Shown piece after piece: positions 55,604 to 64,000 of a DNA stretch of 64,000 nt. The first letter of the stretch is position 1. Each line of letters begins with the position of its first letter. A program made the translations under genes and the position numbers. Under the pieces are notes generated by a model. It made no database searches and had not been told where the DNA came from. It saw nothing but the letters and a program-made list of their open reading frames with translations. Origin of the DNA: Brasenia schreberi (taxonomy: Eukaryota; Streptophyta; Magnoliopsida; Nymphaeales; Cabombaceae); contig JAYKKT010000041.1 in assembly GCA_036023115.1 (NCBI GenBank), positions 8,022,001 through 8,086,000 of the forward strand, given 5' to 3'.

Positions 55604-57618
55604 TCATTGTACGCCCACTTTCTTCTCAACGAGAGTATCTATAAGATTGGCAGCATCTAGAACTGTAGCTATGCTCTGTGAGTTCTCTTCCTCCACATTG
55701 ATGTCGAATTCTTCCTCGATTCCCATCACTATTTCTACCTGTGGTTAATGCAATTCCACATTAAATAAATGTCCACAATGCACAGCAAGATGCTATCATT
55801 TTCTTATAAAAAAAAAAAAGAAATGAAAGAAGTGAAACTGTAGGTTGATAATGCTTAAGAATGTGCAACACTGGGAGTAAAATCAGGGAGGACAAGATAC
55901 CGTGTCAAGAGAATCAGCACCAAGATCACTAAATTTAGATTCTGGTGTAAGAGCAGTATCCTCAGATAAGGCCAATTGCTTCCTCACTATGCCGCACACC
56001 TTCTCCACTGTTTCTGGTTTGGCCTGCATGTACCATGGATCATCACGACAAACAGAGACTTACTATGCAAGGCGGAAATAGTTTTGGAAAGGAGAGTTCT
56101 TACAGCACATCTACCACGGAGCTGGAGTGATGAGGAGCGATTTCCCATCTTTGGAATAGAAACCAAATTGATGAGAGCAGCCCTAGCTGCCACCTAACCA
56201 TAAAGTTCAGATTATAGGTAATGATGCATAGAAACAACATATGCACCTTCTTTGTGAAAACCAAACAGAAAAATGTGTATTGCTTAAGTGAATTGAAAAT
56301 ATACAAAAAAGAAAATATCCTGACCACAAACCTTAATTCACATGTCAGTGATAGGAAAACAGCATCAAGACAAAGAATAAGACAAAATGCAATGTGCCGC
56401 TAAAAAATCACACCTTCACAACACTCTTATAATCAATATACTCATGAGAAAGGAAGCTCCCTATGTCTTTCTCAACTAAATTTATCTAGAAAAAGAATGA
56501 AATACACATTGAAAATATGCAATCCGAGAATTCTCTTCCAAAGCAGATGAAATCCAATACATAATCACGCCAAAGGAACATCTTGCAACCTCTAGAAGAT
56601 GAAAGACGCAAAGATGCAGTAAACAACCAACCGCAGATTGTAAAGGCGGCTTCTACGAATAATTTGAACGCATTGCCTGTCACACAAAAATATTTGGAAC
56701 TACATCTTGAGCCTCCTGTGCAATGATCAAGCAGGAAAGCAGACAAAACATATTTGAACATTATCTGGAAATTCAAAACCAAATATCCCATCAACACCCC
56801 TTGTCCTTATTTCCAGCTTGCTTTAATCTCGCTTGGCTCGGCCGAGCACCGGCACTTTGGGAAAGCTCAAAAGTCCAAGATTAAGCTCAGGTATAATCAC
56901 AAGACAAATAATCGGTTTTAGTAATTCGAGGTTGGCTGCTCAGTTCTGAGATTTCCAATTTTCACCAAAAAAGGGCACAAAGATGAGTTACTCGTCTGGG
57001 TGGTACATCCATGAGCATCTGCTGAAACTTGGATACAAAGAACAGGATTCATGTCATTGCTAGAGTTTCACACAACTACCCTTGCTTCTCGATACCCATG
57101 ACATGCAGTTACGGAAACACATTCTTAATGCTATGTCTCTTCTCATGCATTTCAGTGACCATAGTTAAGCCCCTCCCCTACCCTCTTCTGCTCCAATAGT
57201 TACTCGACATCGCATACCCAAATAAATGAAGCAGATACAGCAACGAAGCTACAGAGTGGAATTTTACATGCCATCCATCCGAATGCACAAACGTCAAAAT
57301 AGGAAAACCCCAAAGAGAAAAAGCAGATCCGCATACAGAAACACCAAGTATTCAATTAGATCTTCCAACCACTTTCAGATCTACACAAGCATGCGAATTA
57401 AAACGCAAACGTAGATGAGAAAAATCGTTTTGCATCACGCATAACCGCTAGAAAGGCATCGGAAAGAACCTTTTCTACATGAGATCTATCCACTCAAGGG
57501 AACATCACCGCCATAAAGAACGCCCTATATGAAAAGAACAGAATCTTACCTTGGAGTATCGGGCCGGGACAACGGCCGAAGATCGCAGATTGAGGGATGG
57601 CGCAGAGACGGAAGCCAT
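55604..57618 (-). CDS. ACP: Plastid acyl carrier protein, four exons
   Basis: Minus strand, exons 57618-57550, 56193-56104, 56023-55901 and 55738-55604 (23 + 30 + 41 + 44 codons = 138 residues, then TGA). All introns are GT-AG and lie between codons. Residues 1-52 are a Ser/Ala/Arg-rich plastid transit peptide ([20 protein letters not shown]...). The mature part starts near [14 protein letters not shown] and contains [20 protein letters not shown], where the Ser carries the 4'-phosphopantetheine arm; it ends [11 protein letters not shown]. The protein shuttles acyl chains between the enzymes of type II fatty-acid synthesis in the plastid stroma. Length and exon layout fit plant plastid ACPs. 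The start is the only ATG that gives a transit peptide in frame. The third intron is 162 bases and the first about 1.36 kb. Appears intact. Confidence 0.95.
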
Positions 57619-57696
57619 GGGGATGACACAGGATGGGCAAGAAAATTTGGAGGGTGAGGAACCAGAGTGAGAGTGAGAGGGGGCTAGACTAAGCGA

Positions 57697-57703
57697 TTAT
57701 ATA
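57697..57703 (-). promoter_or_regulatory. TATA box of the ACP gene
   Basis: Minus-strand TGTATATAATCGC, about 80 bases upstream of the ATG, followed by a CT-rich leader (CCCCTCTCACTCTCACTCTG) typical of highly expressed plant housekeeping genes. Confidence 0.7.
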
Positions 57704-57718
57704 CATGGGTCTATTTGA

Positions 57719-58599
57719 TGGAACCCTAGCGTTGTAATCTCCGCCCGCTGAAAACCACAAACTTTTTAGAAGGATTTACGAAAATGCGTTACCATGATTT
57801 ACCATTCACGTGGAACGACTGTTCCATATATGGAAAAGGGCGGTTGAATGCCATATATTCTGCGACTTGAACACATTAGCTCGCCTTAGGGTCACACCCC
57901 GTACCGTAGTATAAGTCTGGACATTCCTCAATGGTAGCAGGTTATCGTAGACCTTTTTCTTTGTTCTTTACAGATTTTTTTTCTCAATCCATGATGGTTG
58001 AGAGCTCTCAAATCTCAGGCACAATGATGTAATTATCAAGAATGCATTTCGCATTTAAGCTAACAGCCCATCGTGCAGGCCTCCCCGCTCAAGGGGCACA
58101 TAATAGGGTGCCAAAGAACTCCACTCTACTAACTTATAGTAGGCGAAGGGCCCTTCCTTTGTTTCTTATAGATGTTAATTCTTTGATTTTAACATTTGGA
58201 TAATGGCTCCGCAACCAGACGGATGTGGCAAGCGCTAGGTCTGCATCACTTCAACAATGAGTAGAGCATACCGTCTGCTTGTTGTCAAAACAACCCTTTT
58301 GTTCACCTTTTGAATCGACAAAGTATTGTGAGCAATGGCAGTGGACCACAGCTTTCTTTGGTTTGGTAGAAATTCCAAGGCCAACCAACTTGTCAAATCA
58401 AGTGACTACCATTGTTAAGCAAACTAAACACATTGAAGTGAGGCATTTCAAATTCATGTTATTTAATTGAATCCAGTATGAGAAATAGCTAGTATAAATT
58501 TAGAGCTAAATTTGTCGAACATAGGCTACTTGTTTATGTAAAAACTGCTTTTACAAGTTACTGAACTCTTTAACAAATGTATATAGGTAACCATGTGCA
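57719..58599. other. Upstream flank of the ACP gene, nothing else recognised
   Basis: Promoter-side DNA of the ACP gene followed by AT-rich sequence. The short plus-strand frame at 58279-58470 matches nothing known to me. Confidence 0.5.
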
Positions 58600-59190
58600 T
58601 AGTTTGCTTCCAAAGACCTCGTATGAATGCCTGCCTTAGGTGCTCAACATGCTCCTCCAAGGTGCTGCCTATAAACCAAGTTATCATCGAGGTAGATGAT
58701 CATGAACTCATCCAACATTCTATGTAGCACCTTGTTCATTAGGTCACTAAGGGGCGTCATTGAAACCAAAAAGCATCACCAAGAACTCAAATGAGTCATA
58801 CCACGTCAATATCACTAACTTATGCTCGTCTCTAGGTGCAATGCACACCTACAAATAACCACTACGAATATCTAATTTTGAGAACTATCGAGAGCCACTC
58901 AACCGATCAAATAGATCTGAGATCAAGGGAAGGGGATAGCATCCCAAACTATGATCTCATTGAGGGCATGCATGATAATCAACACGCATCCTCAATGGTC
59001 CGTCAATCTTACACAAGACTAGCGATCTACGAACTTTTCAAAGGATGAACAATACCCATCTCCAACAACTCATGCAACTGCCTCTAGAGCTCGACCAACT
59101 CAACCAAACTCAACTTTGCAAGGGGCCTCAACTTAGGGACCAACTCGATCACATGGTCCGAATGTCTAGAATACCTTCTAGGTGATAGTT
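58600..59190 (-). pseudogene. Decayed chromovirus-like Ty3/gypsy reverse transcriptase
   Basis: Minus-strand remnants in order: DHVIELVPKLRPLAKLSLVE (near 59160), an LRQLHELLEMGIVHPLKS-like stretch, an FEFLVMLFGF-like stretch, and LDEFMIIYLDDNLVY with the YLDD active site at 58684-58695, then a TLEEHVEHLRQAF-like end. Many stops and shifts. The motifs differ from the Tat copies (YVDDLL), and resemble the Tekay/Del-type chromovirus consensus. Neither LTRs nor integrase were found beside it; the initiator-Met-type LTR M (51294-53190) lies on the far side of the ACP gene and is on the other strand. Confidence 0.8.
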
Positions 59191-59474
59191 GTTATTACAC
59201 TATCATCAATGTGTGGCACTTCCTTGTGTTAGCAAGCAAGCATAGTCAATTGCATTTTCTTTGGGTTGTCCTCCACTTGAATCACAAACAAGTAAGTTGT
59301 TGCATCATGCTATTGCTAATACCCCATCCTGACAAACCTAAGTTGAGTCTCATCCATCACGAAAGACCATTTCAGTGTGGGGTATCATCCATCTTCACCT
59401 TTGTAGATGTAAAAATTTCACTCCAAGCCTATATAGAGACTTGAAGAAAACTCTTCAACACTACTTCTTGCGCG
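59191..59474. other. Short stretch between RT remnant and LTR K, unassigned
   Basis: May contain more of the same decayed element upstream of its reverse transcriptase, but no protease motif could be read. Confidence 0.4.
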
Positions 59475-61222
59475 AGCATGACAGCTAGTTTCTAAAAACT
59501 AGCAAAGTTTTAAATCTGACTTAGCGATTGTGGCTAAGCGAGATCTTTTCGCTTTAGGCCTTCTTGAACCGATACTCAAGGGTCAGCCTAAGCGCTTTGA
59601 GGATTTCAAATATACAGGTGAAGTTCTAAATTCAAGTTGAAAATGAGGTATTGTCAAGAGCAAATTCGTGCACTTTGGTTTCAAGTTTGAAAATCAACAA
59701 GTTCTGAAAAACATAAACTGGTTCTATTTTCAGAGCTTATTCCCGAAATTTTTTGGGTGACCTAGGTATCTCCAAAATTCTTGAAAATTTTACAGGACAC
59801 AGCTTGGAATGTGAAGATCCTAGACTACTTTTTTGTTTTGAATTTTTGGACTATGGTGAAATAAAATTAAATCAGGAAAATATCTCTTCTTAGACACTCG
59901 AAACTGTTCTATCACAGAAATATAGAGACCCAAAGATAGGTATGTATCTCGGTGCTCAGAGCTCCGATTTTACTTGATCTTGTTGGAAAGCTATGAATAT
60001 TGACTTTCTAATGAATCAAGTTTCACCAAATTTGGACAACTATAGATAAAGTTATAGAATGATTACCTAGGCTTTGTTGTAGGAAAAAGTTTTGACAGAA
60101 CGTTTCTCAAATTTTCTTGATTTTATATACCTTTTAATACATGGTTACATGACCCTAAAATTCTTAAAAATTTTATTATAAGTGGGCTTGTGTGTGTAGA
60201 TGCAGTATGAAAAATTTCAAGTCGATCGGAGTAGTAGTTTAGCAATGAAAAATACAACAATCAATGTATACGGGAATGCTGAAACCAAATTTTTTGGTTT
60301 TTATAACGATGCAAACTCACTCGAATTTAAATTGCAACAACACAACATCCTAAAGTAAATTGCTAAAGGGAAATGAATGAAAATATATAGATTAGCTTAA
60401 TCATAGAGGGGATTAGGAAATGTAGAATGTTTATACCATATAGAGAGATAGAATCAAGAACACAAACAATTAGAGTGCATAAGCAAGAATCAGAAATTTG
60501 TAGCACATCTACTTCTTATTACATCTTGGGGGGAGACAAAGCTCCATTAATACAACTCCTTTTGAATTGAATAACAAGAAGAGAATTTGGATACGAATAT
60601 TTTTATGGATATCTATTTGGATTTGGATATTGGATCTCGGATATTTTGAGATCCGTATCCGATCCAAACCCAATATTTTTATGGATACGAATCTGGATAT
60701 TTTGGTCCAGATCCGATCCAATCCAAACACTATTTGGATCTAATCCAAATCCAAACACTATTTGGATCGACCCAAACACTATTTGGATTGGCCCAAATCC
60801 AAACACTATTCATTACATGGATTTGGATATGGATATTTATGGTCCAGATCCAAATCAAAATTTCTTCGGATAGTCCTTGGCTTCTCGAGGCGAACGATCT
60901 GTGCGGGCACTGGCTTCATCAGCGCTCCGTCTGGTGCTAGGTTTTTCTCAACTTTGTCGTCCGGATTCCGCTCACCGTTCTAGACTCCGTTTTTCTTGAT
61001 TTTCACCGTTTTTGGCTTTTCTTCAAACGGGCTCTACTTTCTCTTGTTTTTTATCAGGGAGTGGCTTTTGAAGCTCTAGGCTGGAATCCTCTTCTAGCCT
61101 AGGGTCTCCTTTTGCCTTCTTTACCTGTTTTCACATTTTAAAACAGGTTGTCGTTTTGGCTTAAACGAGCTTTTTGGTGTTTTTGAGATTTTTTGAAATA
61201 TAGAAGATTTGGGGTGTTTACA
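59475..61222 (-). repeat. 3' LTR of element K (shortened)
   Basis: The right end 'ggggtgtttaca' (61222) precedes the polypurine tract. The first ~620 bases in element order match the LTR of F, including the 'atccaaacactatttgg' array (60600-60830). The telomere-like tract and GC minisatellite of F are absent: the LTR jumps to the 'ttggggggagacaaagctcc' leader block at 60523. The terminal block (59475-59620) resembles the end of the LTR of E. No TGTAGAC end is visible, so the left side is truncated. Confidence 0.78.
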
Positions 61223-61237
61223 GATGCCCCTCTTTGG
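61223..61237 (-). promoter_or_regulatory. Polypurine tract of element K
   Basis: Minus-strand CCAAAGAGGGGCATC before the LTR; the adjoining stem-loop at 61232-61269 is identical in arms to that of F. Confidence 0.88.
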
Positions 61238-61269
61238 CATTATCCAAATGTATTTGGATAATGGCAAAG
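61232..61269 (-). other. Stem-loop abutting the polypurine tract of K
   Basis: Minus-strand arms CTTTGCCATTATCCAAAT and ATTTGGATAATGCCAAAG, loop AC, exactly as in F. Confidence 0.85.
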
Positions 61270-62699
61270 GAGAAAACACCCCATTTTGGTTTTTCTCTCA
61301 AATTTTCTCGAGAATACACCATTTATTTCGTAAAAAACCCTGTTTTCTTTTTCCATAGGTGGGGATTTTTAGCAAAAGGGGGCTTTTTCTAGCTATTTCC
61401 CTATATGTATGATCATGCACGAATGACTCTTTAAATGCATGCATGAGAAAAATTTTATTTTTGGGTTTTGAGCCCGAAGAGAGCCTTTTGAGACTGGTTG
61501 CTTCGACGAGGTTTTTACCCATGTCTTCTTGACATTTTTCAGGTTTTCAAGCTTTATAGAGAGCCTTTTGAGGCTGTCTGCTCTAAGCAGGTTGTACTCT
61601 TGTCTTTTTGACATTCGTGGGTTTTTCAAAAAAAATTTTTTGAAAAGGAACTCCTTTTAACTTGTATCGAAAAGGACTTCCATTTTTCATACTTCCCTTC
61701 ATTCGGGTTTTGATACCTGCTACTCAGTAGAGGTTTTTGAGTAGGAAAATTTGGAAAACATTTCAAAGTTCCATTTCCTACAAAACAGAGTCGAGTTCTC
61801 AAACAAAATGAAATCCAAATAAGCCGATTTTATTCGTACTTTAGGATTTTCGCAAATTTGAATCTTTTTCCTCGGGGATAAGCCGTAGGGATATGGGAAA
61901 GAGATACCACGGTCCCTTCTGAAGCGTCCTGTGGTTTTAGGCAAAGAATCGGAAAATCGCTCTTTGGAGCTTTGACTTTTTGTTTCTTTTTTCACAGAGG
62001 GTCTCCCTTTGAGAGTATTTTTTCATTAATCCCTCTTTTCTTTAAAGAAGAGCAGCTCTTTGGAGGAGTTTTTGTATTCCCTATTTTATGAAGGGAAGAC
62101 CTCTTTGGGAAGAGTGTCTTTATATCTCCTTTTTGAACGAGAAGACCTCTTTCGGAGGAGTTTTTGTATTCCCTATTTATGAAGGGAAGACCACTTTCGG
62201 AGGAGTTTTTGTATTCTCGTTTTTTTTTTCTTTTGAATACAACCAATTTTCCTTTTAAGAGAGAAAGTAGGATGGGGGAGGGCTTATCTCTTTGGTTACT
62301 CGATTCAAACGAGATCGTCCTATTTCTTAATAGCATCTGCTATTCGAAAATATTTTGATATTTTGAACAAGGCTTAATCTTGTAAGCCAAGGTTCTTTGA
62401 AATATCGCCAATTCATTTTTGGAAGTCTCTACTTTTCGAAAAGTATAAATTCCTCCATTCAGGGTTATACAATCTACTTCGATCCTTCTTTCAAGTTTCA
62501 AAGGAGTTCGATTTTTCAAAATCTTTTTGAAAAAGAATTCAACATAAACCCTTTTGAATATTCGGGCATTTTCGGGGTTTTGCTAATTTCTACCCATAAT
62601 ATCAACAAATTTCTAATTTTTGTTGCCCTTTTGAAGACAGGGGGACATTCCTACTCGAGTTTGCCACCCTTTTCGGCTTTCTTCGGGGTGATATGATGC

Positions 62700-63870
62700 A
62701 TGCTATGCACTCCATGTGATTTAAAATGGAAATACATGTTTTTATGCAACGATGAACATATGAAATGTATCTCACAAATCATGAAGGAGATGCATTCGCT
62801 TATCCATGGAAAGTGTCTAGGGGTTGTGTTTAAAAATGCCCCTAGCTTGATGGGAATTTCGCATGGTCATATGGTGATGGGCCATGACTTTTCAAAAGGA
62901 TTTTAGATGGACATTGGTATGTTCATGTCCATGCACTTCCACGGTTTTTCTAACATGATCATGATACTTTTTGCTCAAGGATGAAGACATAACCAGCCCT
63001 AAGTGATCGTCATGGCCATCATGTTTGATTTCGACATGGTCTCCATATTTCATCGTGAGACTCATGTATTTTATCCTAACACAATCAAGGTTTTCATATA
63101 AAACCAGAAGTTGAGAAATCCTTTTTTTCAAAGCTATATGTAGGGTTAAAATTTTTCGAAATTTTGATCTCTTTTGAGAAAGCAGTTTTGGGAAATCCTC
63201 CCTTTCTATATGAAGATGGTTTTATACCAGCCCCTTTGATCTAAATATGTTTTCCATACTTGGTTTTGGTTAAGCATGGATTTTGGAATTCATTTTGAAG
63301 ATTCATGCCTTCATGGGGCATTTGATCAAGTATGGGGAATGTGTCTCAAAGAGGCACCTTAGCCACACGACATAGGGCTTGTTCCTTCATGGAGTCTTGA
63401 GTTTTTGAAACTCATACTCTGTTGAAAAGGGTTGCCATTTACTTTGCCTATCTATTTGAGATAGGTTTTTCAAATGGTTGCTTTAATGAACATCATTCCT
63501 TTTTCATGACATGGGAGATGATGTCTCAAATTTGGAAGGCCTACAGCAAGGCCAAGCACGATTTTTCTTTTGGCTTAGTGATTCCTGTCACATGCCAATA
63601 GAGTTTTCGAAATGTATGGCACATTTAGTATGAATAACATCTTCATTTGATTAAGTCAAGCAGACAATGCATGAATTGCAATGCTTGGGAGGTTTTTATC
63701 AAAAGAATTTTGAAAAGTTTTTGTGAAATGCTAACCCTTTTTCGAGATTCTCATTTCTTTTTGAAGTTTGCCTTGAAGGTGTCGGATTTGATTCGTATGG
63801 AGACATGCCTATGATGGCCCGATTACTTAGGGGGTCGACTCTTATTGCCCCTTTGGTTTTTCAAAACCCT
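62700..63870 (-). pseudogene. Decayed pol remnant of element K
   Basis: DNA similarity to pol of A in the same order: integrase ('catgcacttcca..ggtttttctaacatgatcatga' versus 6169-6210), RNase H ('ggccaagcacg' and 'gagttttcgaaatgta' versus 7310-7380) and reverse transcriptase ('acatgcctatgatggc..gggggtcgactctta' versus 7690-7735). Stops in all frames. Confidence 0.75.
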
Positions 63871-64000
63871 AAATTCAAGTTCTAGGGTGATGTCTAGACT
63901 CGATGCATATGAATGATTTCAATGTGTAATGCATGATGCTTATGCACACACTATGGGTTAAACTTATTTCTAAAAATCCCCAATTTTCCATAAGTCAAGG

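Larger units (their letters stand above)
61223..64000 (-). mobile_element. Element K: 3' half of an F-like non-autonomous element (cut by window edge)
   Basis: Internal region on the minus strand colinear with 31700-33810 of F: hairpin 61906-61935, tandem 'aaaactcctc' array 62040-62225, decayed integrase zinc region 62880-63080, and decayed reverse transcriptase near 63770-63860. It also holds decayed RNase H sequence at about 63240-63700 that F lacks. No usable pol frame. Its gag-like end and 5' LTR are beyond 64000. Confidence 0.85.

Noticed and set aside
56100..56327. Alternative reading of ACP exon 2 with splice site after GGTGGCAG
   Set aside because: It gives a hydrophobic, non-transit-like sequence that does not join in frame to the conserved AKPETV exon; the site after GGTTAG does.

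Overview
The window looks like nuclear DNA of a flowering plant, from a repeat-rich region beside a gene. The evidence is a complete four-exon nuclear gene for a plastid acyl carrier protein (minus strand, 55604-57618), a plant-type B3-domain fragment, and a very high load of Ty3/gypsy LTR retrotransposons of the Tat (Ogre/Retand-like) lineage. That lineage is shown by an extra archaeal-type RNase H between the normal RNase H and integrase, a CHHC gag knuckle, a DGG-type protease and a G-patch-like segment. The species cannot be named from the sequence.

Bases 1-42165 are one stack of nested Tat-type elements. The base element (called B/H here) lies on the minus strand: its gag/protease end survives at 40488-41290, and its RNase H/integrase end at 15851-16826 and 503-678. 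Element C (LTR 1-502, running off the left edge) and the nearly full-length element A (679-15850, 5-bp target duplication AGAAG) are both inserted in the integrase gene of B. A plus-strand element D/G (gag-protease 16827-19038; integrase end, 3' region and 3' LTR 36704-40487) sits in the protease gene of B/H. Minus-strand element E (3' LTR and an uninterrupted 1139-codon pol frame, 19079-26855) sits inside D/G. Non-autonomous plus-strand element F (26856-36703) sits inside E. Two deletions, with junctions at 16826/16827 and about 36703, are enough to explain the missing parts. A further integrase fragment (L, 41291-42165) closes the block.

Bases 42166-64000 are a less repetitive, AT-rich stretch. 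It holds a 5'-truncated RTE-type LINE with a 12-bp target duplication (46875-48068), a B3 domain fragment (about 48444-48610), a truncated Tat-type LTR (48622-51293), a probable LTR with an initiator-Met-type primer site and an unidentified AT-rich coding remnant (51294-53577), the acyl carrier protein gene with its TATA box, a decayed chromovirus-like reverse transcriptase (58600-59190), and the 3' half of another non-autonomous F-like element on the minus strand (K, 59475-64000, running off the right edge).

The acyl carrier protein is the only host gene that looks functional; it carries growing acyl chains in plastid fatty-acid synthesis. The strongest unexplained signals are RNA or DNA structures shared by the Tat elements. 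One is a long stem-loop whose 3' arm runs into the polypurine tract, with one compensatory base-pair change. A second hairpin lies between integrase and that tract. Others are hairpin-bearing ~110-bp tandem repeats and telomere-like tracts inside the LTRs, and templated filler DNA at rearrangement points.
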